Part shown: piece by piece, positions 1-7,331 of the stretch
Numbering within the stretch: the first letter of the stretch is position 1
Layout of the letters: every line of letters begins with the position of its first letter
Assembly: GCF_014192225.1 (NCBI RefSeq)
Contig: NZ_JACHXS010000005.1
Location: forward strand, 310,001 to 374,000
DNA length: 64,000 nt
Source of the DNA: Pseudoduganella umbonata
GTDB lineage: Bacteria; Pseudomonadota; Gammaproteobacteria; Burkholderiales; Burkholderiaceae_D
Reading direction: 5' to 3'
Position numbers and translations under genes: made by a program
Notes under the pieces: model-generated
What the model saw: only the letters and a program-made list of their open reading frames with translations
Database searches by the model: none
Told to the model about the DNA's origin: nothing

Positions 1-1
1 C

Positions 2-67
2 GGCGGCGCCTATGGCCTGGGCCTGGTCTACGCGAAGTCGATGTTCAACGCCTCGGAAGGGCATTGA
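2..67 (+). CDS. 3' end of an unidentified gene (truncated by window)
   Basis: An open frame enters from the left edge and stops with TGA at 65-67. It encodes a 21-residue tail rich in Gly and Ala, beginning GGAYGLGLVYAK. The tail is compatible with a membrane or barrel protein, but it is too short to assign. Nothing in the 60 bases after the stop looks like a strong terminator. The only support is the uninterrupted frame and its GC-rich codon use. Confidence 0.4.
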   Translation, partial: GGAYGLGLVYAKSMFNASEGH

Positions 68-127
68 TGGCGAGCGCGCCCGAAGCGTGAGGGTCTCCGG
101 GCGCCGCTTTCCATTGCACGAGGCAAG

Positions 128-586
128 CTAGCCCCTGGCCAGCAGCGCGGCCAGGCGGTCCAGGTTCTGCTCGTTGGCACCGGCCACGAAGCGCGCCACC
201 TTGGCGCATTCGGCCGGGTCGCCGAAATGCATCGTCCAGAGCAGCCGCGTCTGGTCGCCCGCATCGCTGAACTCGAATGTGGCGCGGAATGTGTGGCTCG
301 ACACGTGGTCGAACACGATCCGCTCTTCCGGCACGATCTCGACGAAGTGCGATTCGTTCGGATAGGTGGTCCCGTCCGGCCCGTGCATCACGAACGTCCA
401 CGCGCCGCCCGGCGCGAAATCGAACCCCTGGAAAGTGCTCGTGAATCCCTCCGGGCCCCACCATTGCGCCAGCTGTTCCGGATCGCTGAAGGCGGCAAAT
501 ACCCGTGCGCGGGGCGCCGCCAGCATGCGGGTGCTCACGATGCGGCAATTTTCATTGCTTCTTTCGTCCATGCTGCGTTCGTCCAT
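128..586 (-). CDS. SRPBCC / AHSA1-type domain protein
   Basis: A 152-residue protein of the SRPBCC (START-like helix-grip) superfamily, AHSA1/polyketide-cyclase-like branch. The family signature is visible: an N-terminal strand leading to ARVFAAFSDPEQLAQWWGP, then a PGGAWTFVMHGPDG segment and a C-terminal helix ending NLDRLAALLARG. These proteins bind hydrophobic ligands in a cavity, and no enzymatic function can be inferred. The start at 586 has GGAGAG just upstream. A second in-frame Met five codons later (the repeated MDERS-MDERS) is an alternative. The gene diverges from the LysR gene at 665, a common arrangement in which the regulator controls its neighbour. A second SRPBCC gene lies at 6115-6639. 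Confidence 0.85.
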   Translation of the reverse strand: MDERSMDERSNENCRIVSTRMLAAPRARVFAAFSDPEQLAQWWGPEGFTSTFQGFDFAPGGAWTFVMHGPDGTTYPNESHFVEIVPEERIVFDHVSSHTFRATFEFSDAGDQTRLLWTMHFGDPAECAKVARFVAGANEQNLDRLAALLARG

Positions 587-664
587 GATCTCTCCATTGG
601 ATGCCAGGTCACTCGGTCGGGCTATTCTAATGCGATATGATCGGCGTTCCACCCAGGAGGACGC

Positions 665-1615
665 ATGGCCCACCCGCTGCTGAACCTGCCGCCGCTGGAT
701 GCGCTGCGCGGCTTCGTCGCCGCCGCCCGCCGCCTGTCGATCACCGCCGCGGCACAGGATCTGTGCCTGACGCAGTCGGCCGTCAGCCGGCAGGTGCAGG
801 CGCTGGAAGAACGCCTCGGCACGCCGCTGTTCGTGCGCGGCAACCGCGCGATCGCATTGACGGACGCCGGCCGGCAGCTGTTCGACCTGGCCTCGCCATG
901 GCTGGACCGGCTGGCTGAACTTTCCGATGCACTGCAACACACCACGGCCCGGCCGGTGACCGTCTCGGCCAGCATCGGCGTCGCCGCGCTGTGGATCCTG
1001 CCCCGGCTGGGCGCGTTCCAGGCGGAGCACCCGGACCTCGACCTGCGCATGGCCACCAGCAACCGGCTGATGGACCTGCGCCAGGACGGCGTGGACCTGG
1101 CGATCCGCTATGCGCCGCCATCGGCCGTCCCCGCCGACGCGGTGCGCCTGTTCGACGAGGACGTGGTGCCTGTCGCCAGCCCGGCGATCGCCGCTGCCGC
1201 CTTCGCGACGCCGGAAGCCCTGGCACGCCAGGTGCTGCTGGAGCTGGACGACGCCAGCCGTCCCTTCCTGCACTGGGCGCCGTGGCTGCAGCGGCATGGC
1301 CTGCCGCACCATCCGCAAGCCACGCTGCGCTTCAACCAGTACGACCAGGTCATCCAGGCCGCGATCGAAGGCAATGGCGTGGCGCTGGGGCGCCTGGCCC
1401 TGCTGCTGCCATTGCTGAGGGATGGCCGGCTGGTGGCGCAGATGGGCCGGCGCACGCGGATCGAACACGCGTACTGGCTGCTGCAGGCCACGCCGCAACC
1501 GCGCCGCGAAGTCGCCCTGGTGCACGCATGGCTGCAGCGGCAGGTGGCGATCACGTCGCAGGAGCTGGCCCGGCTGACCGGCGAAGACGGCAGGGACACG
1601 GCGCAGGCAGCCTGA
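665..1615 (+). CDS. LysR-family transcriptional regulator (GcvA-like)
   Basis: A 316-residue LysR-type regulator. The N-terminal winged HTH (about residues 10-70) contains the typical ITAAAQDLCLTQSAVSRQVQ recognition region followed by LEERLGTPLFVRG. The rest is a substrate-binding-fold effector domain (about 95-300). The pattern around LRWDGVDLAIRYA-like text (here RQDGVDLAIRYAPP) resembles the GcvA/AmpR branch. An ideal AGGAGG lies 6 bases before the ATG. It is transcribed away from the SRPBCC gene, with a 78-base gap holding TATTCT and TATGAT elements that could serve as -10 boxes. The likely target is the divergent SRPBCC gene, the downstream MFS gene, or its own promoter. The effector is unknown. 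Confidence 0.9.
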   Translation: MAHPLLNLPPLDALRGFVAAARRLSITAAAQDLCLTQSAVSRQVQALEERLGTPLFVRGNRAIALTDAGRQLFDLASPWLDRLAELSDALQHTTARPVTVSASIGVAALWILPRLGAFQAEHPDLDLRMATSNRLMDLRQDGVDLAIRYAPPSAVPADAVRLFDEDVVPVASPAIAAAAFATPEALARQVLLELDDASRPFLHWAPWLQRHGLPHHPQATLRFNQYDQVIQAAIEGNGVALGRLALLLPLLRDGRLVAQMGRRTRIEHAYWLLQATPQPRREVALVHAWLQRQVAITSQELARLTGEDGRDTAQAA

Positions 1616-1711
1616 CGGGCCGCATGCGCGGCGCGCATGGATCGCATGCCGATTCATCGCTCGTCCACCCGGCATGCCCGGCGCTATGCTGGGGCATCGC
1701 AGGGAGGCGAC

Positions 1712-2911
1712 ATGAACAAGGTATTGCATTCACCATTGGCCGCCGTGCTGTGCGGCGGCACCATCGTCGGCCTGGCGCTGGGCATGCGGCATGTGCAGGG
1801 CCTGTTCATGCTGCCGATGATCGGCACGCACGGATGGGGCCGCGAAGCGTTCGCGCTGGCGATCGCGCTGCAGAACCTCGCCTGGGGCCTGGCGCAACCC
1901 TTCACCGGCATGATCGCCGACCGCTGGGGCGCGCGCCGGGTGCTCGCCGGCGGCTGCCTGCTGTACGCGGCCGGACTGTACCTGATGGCGCATGCCGCCA
2001 CGAGCATGCAGCTGGCGCTGTCGGCCGGACTGCTGGTCGGCGTGGCGCTGTCCGGCACCACGTTCGGCGTGGTGTACGGTGCCATCAGCCGCATCGTGCC
2101 GCCGCAGCGGCGCAGCTGGGCCTTGGGCATGGCCGGCGCGGTCGGCGGCGTCGGCCAGTTCGCCATGGTGCCGGCCACGCAACAGCTGATCGGCGCTCTC
2201 GGATGGGCAGCGGCGCTGACGGCGTTTGCCCTGCTGCTGGCACTCGCGCTGCCGCTCGTGTGGCCGCTGGACGACCGGCAGGCGCCGGTGCCGGACCGGC
2301 ATTCGCAGCCGATGGGCAGCGCGATCCGCGAAGCCTTGTCGCACCGCGGTTTCTGGCTGCTGAACCTGGGTTTTCTCGCGTGTGGCTTCCAGCTCGCCTT
2401 CATCGCCGGCCACTTCCCCGCCTTCCTGCTGGACCGGGGCCTGCCGGCGCAAACCGGCGTGGCCGCGCTGGCCATCATCGCGCTGGCCAATGTGGCCGGC
2501 ACGTACGCATGCGGCCAGCTCGGCGGCCTGTACCGCCGCAAGTACCTGCTGGCCGGCCTGTACCTGGTGCGCTCCGGCGCGATGCTGGCCTTTGCGCTGC
2601 TGCCCGTCAGCACGGCCAGCGTCTACGCGTTTTCATTCGTGATGGGGCTGACCTGGCTCGGCACCGTGCCGCTGACCAACGGCCTGGTGTCGCAGGTGTT
2701 CGGCGTGCAGTACCTGGCGACACTGTTCGGCTTCGTGTTCGTCGGCCACCAGCTGGGCGGCTTCCTCGGCATGTGGCTGGGCGGCGCCGTCTTCGATGCG
2801 ACGCGTTCCTATGACGTGATGTGGCTGCTGTCGGTGCTGGTCGGCCTGGCCGCCGCGGCGCTGCACTGGCCGATCGACGACCGCGCCGTGGCGCGGCTGC
2901 AGGCAGCGTGA
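1712..2911 (+). CDS. MFS transporter, 12 TM
   Basis: A 399-residue major facilitator superfamily permease with about twelve hydrophobic segments. The loop 2-3 signature is visible as GMIADRWGARRVLAGG. The N-terminal region (GLALGMRHVQGLFMLPM) resembles MFS members annotated as oxalate/formate-antiporter-like or arabinose-efflux-like, but the substrate cannot be deduced. The start at 1712 is chosen because AGGGAGG precedes it at good spacing; the frame is open 25 codons further upstream without a ribosome site. It follows the LysR gene in the same direction after about 95 bases, and TATGCT at 1685-1690 could be a -10 element. Its stop overlaps the start of a small membrane ORF by one base. Confidence 0.88.
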   Translation: MNKVLHSPLAAVLCGGTIVGLALGMRHVQGLFMLPMIGTHGWGREAFALAIALQNLAWGLAQPFTGMIADRWGARRVLAGGCLLYAAGLYLMAHAATSMQLALSAGLLVGVALSGTTFGVVYGAISRIVPPQRRSWALGMAGAVGGVGQFAMVPATQQLIGALGWAAALTAFALLLALALPLVWPLDDRQAPVPDRHSQPMGSAIREALSHRGFWLLNLGFLACGFQLAFIAGHFPAFLLDRGLPAQTGVAALAIIALANVAGTYACGQLGGLYRRKYLLAGLYLVRSGAMLAFALLPVSTASVYAFSFVMGLTWLGTVPLTNGLVSQVFGVQYLATLFGFVFVGHQLGGFLGMWLGGAVFDATRSYDVMWLLSVLVGLAAAALHWPIDDRAVARLQAA

Positions 2912-3042
2912 TGAAGCGCGGCGCTTCCACCGGCTTCGTCGTCGCGGTATTCGTGCTGTGCGCCGTCTGTGCGTGGGCCACGGATGCGCTGCTGGAACCG
3001 GGCAGTGTGCTTGCCGTCGCCGCCCTGTTCACGCTGTGCTGA
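2911..3042 (+). CDS. small predicted membrane protein (43 aa)
   Basis: The TGA of the MFS gene overlaps the ATG of this short frame (TGATGA), which is typical of translational coupling. The 43-residue product starts MKRGASTGFVVAVFVLCAVC and carries one clear hydrophobic helix (about 9-22) and a second apolar stretch near the C-terminus. No family is recognised. The 4-base overlap geometry and hydrophobic composition favour a real small protein, but no independent ribosome site is visible and chance remains possible. Confidence 0.4.
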   Translation: MKRGASTGFVVAVFVLCAVCAWATDALLEPGSVLAVAALFTLC

Positions 3043-3048
3043 CAAAGG

Positions 3049-3936
3049 TCAGCGCATTGCCTTCGCCGCCGTCCGCGCAATCTCGGCGAACGCCTGCACG
3101 GCGGGCGCGGCGCGCGACAGGTTGCGCAGGATCAGTCCCACGCGCCGACGCACCATCGGCCGCAGCGGCCGGGCGACGATGCGCGGGTGCGTTTCGGCCA
3201 TCGCCTGCGGCAGCGCCAGCTCGGGCATCACGGTGATGCCGTCGCCATTGTCGACCAGGCCCAGCACCGTGACCATCTGCGACATCCGGTAGCGCACGTG
3301 CGGCGCCAGCCCGGCGCCGGCGAACAGCGGCTCGACCAGCGCCGAGCACCCCTGCTCCGGCATGATGAAGGGCACGCCGATCAGCTCCTCCAGCATGACC
3401 GAACGCTTCGCCGCCAGTGGATGATCGCGCTGCAGCAGCGCCACCAGCTGGTCTTCGACCAGCGGTATCGTGTCGAAACGGTCGTCCGGCAGCACGGCGA
3501 AGCCGATATCGACGCGGCGGTCCGCCACCCACTGGATGACGGCGGCGTCCGGCCCCTCGTCGATCTGCACCTCGATGCCGGGATAGCGGGCGCGGAACGC
3601 CTTCAGGATCGCCGGCAGCAGCTTCAGCGACGACGTCGGCCCGAAGGAGCCGATGCGGATCAGGCCCTGGTTCAGGCCGCGCGCGACGGCCGCATCCTGC
3701 CGCATCGCTTCCTGCAGGCCGAGGATCTCGCGGGCACGCAGCAGCAGGCGGCGGCCCAGCTCCGTCACTTCGACGGCCGCCTGCTGGCGCTCGACCAGTT
3801 GCACGTCCAGCTCCTGTTCGAGCGAGCGGATCGCGTGGGAGACGGCGGACTGGCTGATGCCGAGCCGCAGCGCCGCCGAGGTGAAGCCGCGCATGTCGGC
3901 CACCATCACGAAGATTTCCAGCTGGGTGAAGGTCAT
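3049..3936 (-). CDS. LysR-family transcriptional regulator
   Basis: A 295-residue LysR regulator. The HTH occupies about residues 1-60 (MTFTQLEIFVMVADMRGFTS, then LGISQSAVSHAIRSLEQEL), followed by a periplasmic-binding-like effector domain. The Met at 3936 matches the conserved family N-terminus. The frame stays open to 4014, but that extension translates a run of Cys-Ile-Arg units coming from a 12-base periodic repeat and is probably not coding. The gene is divergent from the EamA transporter. The gap between them contains two near-perfect palindromes, and the simplest reading is that this LysR controls the transporter. Confidence 0.9.
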   Translation of the reverse strand: MTFTQLEIFVMVADMRGFTSAALRLGISQSAVSHAIRSLEQELDVQLVERQQAAVEVTELGRRLLLRAREILGLQEAMRQDAAVARGLNQGLIRIGSFGPTSSLKLLPAILKAFRARYPGIEVQIDEGPDAAVIQWVADRRVDIGFAVLPDDRFDTIPLVEDQLVALLQRDHPLAAKRSVMLEELIGVPFIMPEQGCSALVEPLFAGAGLAPHVRYRMSQMVTVLGLVDNGDGITVMPELALPQAMAETHPRIVARPLRPMVRRRVGLILRNLSRAAPAVQAFAEIARTAAKAMR

Positions 3937-3949
3937 GGTCGTTCCGGCG

Positions 3950-4003
3950 ATGAATGGGGAAATGCATCGAAAAATGCATCGGCGGATGCATCCTCGAATG
4001 CAT
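3950..4003. repeat. 12-bp periodic ATGCAT array upstream of LysR gene
   Basis: The palindrome ATGCAT occurs at 3962, 3974, 3986 and 3998, an exact 12-base period, and a degenerate copy (ATGAAT) sits at 3950. The bases between copies vary (CGAAA, CGGCGG, CCTCGA). The array covers the 5' leader of the minus-strand LysR gene. Because 12 is divisible by 3, both strands translate as repeating units. It could be a cluster of helically phased (about 1.1 turn) binding sites or a small tandem duplication. Confidence 0.6.
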
Positions 4004-4021
4004 TGGCCGAACAATCATTCC

Positions 4022-4060
4022 ATGAGCTTTTGCTCATTTGCTTATGAGTTTGCATAAGCA
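4022..4060. promoter_or_regulatory. Two palindromes between LysR and EamA genes (putative operators)
   Basis: Positions 4022-4037 read ATGAGC-TTTT-GCTCAT, a perfect inverted repeat with 6-base arms. Positions 4039-4060 read TGCTTATG-6 bases-CATAAGCA, a perfect inverted repeat with 8-base arms. Both lie between the divergent LysR (start 3936) and EamA (start 4101) genes. Dyads of this size in a LysR/target gap are typical regulator binding sites. The second element also resembles a T-N11-A LysR box. Confidence 0.55.
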
Positions 4061-4100
4061 ATACTGTATGGCTTCCCCAACCCTGGATGCAAGCGGAAAA

Positions 4101-5000
4101 ATGCACAGCCCTCTCGTGAAAAACAACCTGGTGTACGTGAAACTCGTACTGGTCACCCTGTTCTGGGGCGGCACGTTCATTGCCGGGCGCATCGTCGCGC
4201 ACGCGCTGCCGGCGATGACGGCCGCCGCGCTGCGCTTTGCCGTGGCGTCGGCCCTGCTGCTGCTGGTTGCCTGGATGAAGGAGGGCGGCCTGCCGCGCCT
4301 GACCGGCAAACAGATGGCGGCCACCGCGGCACTGGGCCTGACCGGCATCTTCCTGTACAACCTGTGCTTCTTCGGCGCGCTGGGGTCGATGCCCGCCGGG
4401 CGCGCCGCGCTGTTCATCGCGCTGAACCCGATCGTGACCGCGCTGGCCGCCGCGGTGCTGCTGCGCGAGCGCCTGCATGCGGTGAAGTGGGCCGGCATCG
4501 CGCTGGCGTTCTGCGGCGCGGCGATCGTCATCACGCGTGGCGATCCGGTCGCCGCACTGCACGACATCGGCCAGTCGCTGGGCAAGGGCGAACTGCTGAT
4601 GCTGTGCGCGATCAGCAGCTGGGCAGCCTACACGCTGGTGGGCCGCGCCGCGCTGAAGGGCCTGACGCCGGTGGCCGCCACCACCTATGCGGCGCTGTGG
4701 GGCCTGCTGTTCCTGCTGGTGGGCGCGGGCCGCGACCTGCTCACGCTGCAATGGAGCGCCATCGGCTGGCAGGTGTGGGGCAGCCTGTGCTACCTGGGCG
4801 CCTTCGGCACGGTGCTGGGCTTCGTCTGGTATTACGAGGGCGTGAAGGCGATCGGCGCATCGCGCACCGCCGTGTTCAACAACCTGGTGCCGGTGTTCGG
4901 CATCGGCCTGGCGGCGCTGCTGCTGGGCGAGCAGGTGCTGGCGTCGATGGTGGCCGGCGGCGTGCTGGTGGCGGCGGGCGTGACGCTGACGAACCGCTGA
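4101..5000 (+). CDS. EamA/DMT-family transporter
   Basis: A 299-residue drug/metabolite-transporter protein with two EamA repeats and about ten TM helices. The first repeat begins VKLVLVTLFWGGTFIAGR and ends near ALAFCGAAIVITRGDP. The second begins near GELLMLCAISSWAAYTLVGR and ends LLLGEQVLASMVAGGVLVAAGV. Substrate is unknown; relatives export amino acids or metabolites. The start at 4101 has GCGGAA close upstream. An in-frame ATG at 4068 would add 11 residues, just after the 4039-4060 palindrome. It is divergent from and probably controlled by the LysR gene at 3049-3936. Confidence 0.88.
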   Translation: MHSPLVKNNLVYVKLVLVTLFWGGTFIAGRIVAHALPAMTAAALRFAVASALLLLVAWMKEGGLPRLTGKQMAATAALGLTGIFLYNLCFFGALGSMPAGRAALFIALNPIVTALAAAVLLRERLHAVKWAGIALAFCGAAIVITRGDPVAALHDIGQSLGKGELLMLCAISSWAAYTLVGRAALKGLTPVAATTYAALWGLLFLLVGAGRDLLTLQWSAIGWQVWGSLCYLGAFGTVLGFVWYYEGVKAIGASRTAVFNNLVPVFGIGLAALLLGEQVLASMVAGGVLVAAGVTLTNR

Positions 5001-5103
5001 GCCGCCTGGGGCCGTGCCGGGCCTTGCCGTCTCGTGCCGACAGGTATCGTGCGATGGCCGCGCGGCCGATTCCCTATCATGACGCGATCTGAAGGGAGAG
5101 ACC

Positions 5104-6111
5104 ATGCGGTACCTGATCCTGTTGCTGTGCGTGGCACAGCTGGCCGGCTGCGCCACCAGGCTGTCGGCCGATGAACGCACCGCCGTGGCGGGCAAGACCT
5201 ATGTCATTACCGGCGCCTCCAGCGGTTTCGGCAAGGGCGTCGCGCTGGAACTGGCGGCCATGCGGGCCAACGTGGTGCTGGCTGCGCGCCGCACCGATGC
5301 GCTGCAGGCGGTGGCGGCGGAAGCAACGGCCAGGGGCGGCAGCGCGCTCGCGGTGACGACGGACGTCAGCCGTCCGGACGAGGTGCAGCGCCTGCTCGAC
5401 GCGGCCGTGGCGCGCTTCGGCCGCGTCGATGTGTGGATCAACAACGCGGCCGTCGGCGCCATCGGCGTGTTCGATACCGTCGCTGTCGAAGACCATGCGC
5501 GCATCGTCGACGTCAACCTGAAAGGACTCATCTACGGCAGCCACGTGGCGCTGCGGCAGTTCCGCAGGCAGGGCGCCGGCACCCTGGTCAATATCGGCTC
5601 CGTCGAAAGCGTGATACCGCAGGCGTATCACGCGAGCTATTCGGCCACCAAGGCGGCCACGCTGTCGCTGGGCCGCTCGCTGAACGAGGAACTGCGGCTG
5701 ACCGGCGCCGGCAATATCGCGGTGGCCACAGTACTGCCGTGGGCAACGGACACGCCCTTTTTCAATCATGCTGCCAACTACAGCGGCGGCACGCCGCGCA
5801 TGCCGTTGATGGACGAACCGCAAAAGGTCGTCGATGCGATCGTGTGGATATCGGTGAACCCGCAGGAAGAGCTGGCGGTCGGGTGGAAGGCGAAGACCGC
5901 CTACGCCGGCGCGCGGCTGGCGCCCGACCTGGCCGAACGCGCGGCGGCCAGCGCGGCGCATCGTTACCAGTTCGAGACCGCGCCACCGGCGCCCGTCACC
6001 TCCGGGGCGCTGCACCAGCCGATGGCGGGCACCACCGGCGTGGATGGCGGCCACCGCGAACGCATCGAACGCGAGAACGAGCGGAATGCCGCGCAGCGCC
6101 GCGGGGAGTGA
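5104..6111 (+). CDS. SDR-family oxidoreductase with lipoprotein signal
   Basis: A 335-residue short-chain dehydrogenase. The nucleotide-binding motif TGASSGFG is at about residues 37-43, the NNAA structural motif at about 113-116, a serine near 166-169 and the catalytic Y179-SAT-K183. The N-terminus is unusual: MRYLILLLCVAQLAGC is a lipoprotein signal peptide with lipobox LAGC (Cys16), so the enzyme may be exported and lipid-anchored. Exported SDRs face the problem of NAD(P) supply, so the signal could instead act as a membrane anchor. The C-terminal 40 residues are charged and low complexity. A strong GGGAGAG ribosome site precedes the ATG. It ends only 3 bases from the convergent SRPBCC gene. 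Confidence 0.85.
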   Translation: MRYLILLLCVAQLAGCATRLSADERTAVAGKTYVITGASSGFGKGVALELAAMRANVVLAARRTDALQAVAAEATARGGSALAVTTDVSRPDEVQRLLDAAVARFGRVDVWINNAAVGAIGVFDTVAVEDHARIVDVNLKGLIYGSHVALRQFRRQGAGTLVNIGSVESVIPQAYHASYSATKAATLSLGRSLNEELRLTGAGNIAVATVLPWATDTPFFNHAANYSGGTPRMPLMDEPQKVVDAIVWISVNPQEELAVGWKAKTAYAGARLAPDLAERAAASAAHRYQFETAPPAPVTSGALHQPMAGTTGVDGGHRERIERENERNAAQRRGE

Positions 6112-6114
6112 CGG

Positions 6115-6639
6115 CTACGGCGTGCTGGCGCCGAGCGTCTCCAGGTACTCCTCGTAGACGTCGTACATGCCGTCGAATCCGCCCTGCATCGACGCATGGC
6201 TGGCGAAGAAGATGGCATATTCCGCCTCGCTCGCATTCACCGGCACCGAGTGCAGCGTGAAGACCGTCTTGCCGTCGTCTTCCTCCAGCGTGACGGTATT
6301 GAGCACTTCCAGCGGCCACATGGGCAGCAGAGGGTAGCGGATGCGGTTGCCCTGCTCGTCCGCGAAGCCGTTGACGAAGGCGAAGCGGTTCGGCGCCTCG
6401 ATGTCGCGGAAGTCGAAGCGGCCCCACACGTCCATCGGCGCCATGCTGTCGCGCGCATGCATGCAATAGTGGAAGATGCCGCCCGGCCGCACGTCGGCCT
6501 GCACCACCGTGATCGTGCATTCCTTCGGGCCCCACCAGCGCTGCAGGTGGTCCGGGTCGGTCATCGTCGTGAAGACCTGTTCGCGCGGCGCGTCGAATAC
6601 GCGGCGGATGGTGAGTCCAACTTCGTCAGCGGTTGCCAT
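6115..6639 (-). CDS. SRPBCC / AHSA1-type domain protein
   Basis: A 174-residue SRPBCC protein, second of two in the window. It shows the family pattern VFDAPREQVFTTMTDPDHLQRWWGPKE near residues 14-40, PGGIFHYCMHARD at about 52-65, and a C-terminal helix with GGFDGMYDVYEEYLETLG. The WWGP and PGG motifs are shared with the gene at 128-586, though overall they differ clearly. The start is supported by TAGGAGAAC just upstream. It is likely co-transcribed after the TonB-domain gene at 6685. The ligand is unknown. Confidence 0.88.
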   Translation of the reverse strand: MATADEVGLTIRRVFDAPREQVFTTMTDPDHLQRWWGPKECTITVVQADVRPGGIFHYCMHARDSMAPMDVWGRFDFRDIEAPNRFAFVNGFADEQGNRIRYPLLPMWPLEVLNTVTLEEDDGKTVFTLHSVPVNASEAEYAIFFASHASMQGGFDGMYDVYEEYLETLGASTP

Positions 6640-6684
6640 GCTCGTTCTCCTAGGTTTGCAGTCCGGCCGGTACCGCTGCCGGGA

Positions 6685-7188
6685 TCAGTGCCTCAACGTA
6701 AAGTTCATTCGGAACGGGAATTCCTGCGTGCAGGGTGTACCGCGGCACAGCGCCGGTTTGTACTTCTCCAGCACCAGCACACTGGCGATGACCGTCGTCA
6801 GTTGCGGATCGGACGAGCCATATACCTTGACCTCGCTTGCGCGACCATCCGGGCCGACGATCACGCCCATGTCCACGGTTCCCTCGACCTGCAGCTGTTC
6901 CTGCACGGTCGACATCGCGCGCATCAGGGGCCGGTAGCCGCGGGCGGGAAACGGCGGCTCGTCATCGGCAGCCATGTGCTCGTACAGGCTGCGCAGGCGC
7001 GCCTTGTCCGCCTCGGGCAGCTCGGCGTAGGTCTTGTCGGGCGGTACGTGGAGGCGTCCACTCTCGCGCCTGAGCAGCGAGCCGGTCGGCGCCTCGTCCG
7101 CCTTCATCCGGTAGTCCTGTGCCTGGACAACACAGGGGAGCAGCATCAGGACAGCGGCGAGGGCAGAACCGATAGAGGCAATTCGCAA
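6685..7188 (-). CDS. Secreted TonB C-terminal domain-like protein
   Basis: A 167-residue exported protein. A Sec signal peptide is seen at 1-24 (IASIGSALAAVLMLLPCVVQAQ). The C-terminal half has the TonB_C pattern: VEGTVDMGVIVGPDGRASEVKVYGSSDPQLTTVI followed by LEKYKPALCRGTPC and a final strand. The transmembrane anchor and Pro-rich spacer of real TonB are missing, so it is not an energy transducer by itself. The start codon is TTG at 7186-7188 with GGAG six bases upstream. Two Cys in CRGTPC could form a disulfide. It sits between an SRPBCC gene and the halogenase locus, so a periplasmic accessory role is possible but unproven. Confidence 0.75.
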   Translation of the reverse strand: MRIASIGSALAAVLMLLPCVVQAQDYRMKADEAPTGSLLRRESGRLHVPPDKTYAELPEADKARLRSLYEHMAADDEPPFPARGYRPLMRAMSTVQEQLQVEGTVDMGVIVGPDGRASEVKVYGSSDPQLTTVIASVLVLEKYKPALCRGTPCTQEFPFRMNFTLRH

Positions 7189-7267
7189 GATGAGCTCCGC
7201 AGTGGCAATTCCCTTTTATAACGCATCGCTACCTGTCGAAAACTCACTCTTTATCACAATACAACTA

Positions 7268-7306
7268 ATTTCCCAAAACCGGGGTCTGACCCCGGTTTTG
7301 GGAAAT
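7268..7306. repeat. 39-bp perfect palindrome with GGGGTCTGACCCC core
   Basis: Two perfect 18-base arms (7268-7285 and 7289-7306) flank a CTG loop; the core is GGGGTCTGACCCC. It lies 25 bases beyond the stop of the minus-strand halogenase gene at 7332, so it may act as its transcript terminator or 3' stabiliser, although no long T-run follows. Stand-alone palindromes with this core look like dispersed intergenic elements of the lineage; that point is from general familiarity, not from a search. Confidence 0.65.
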
Positions 7307-7331
7307 ACGCGTTCACGAACTTGTTGCTTAT

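Noticed and set aside
587..1729. N-terminal extension of the SRPBCC gene across the LysR gene
   Set aside because: The extension is antisense to LysR and non-conserved; the ATG at 586 with GGAGAG is the real start.
3937..4014. N-terminal extension of LysR at 3049-3936
   Set aside because: It translates the 12-base ATGCAT array as Cys-Ile-Arg repeats and is absent from LysR family proteins.
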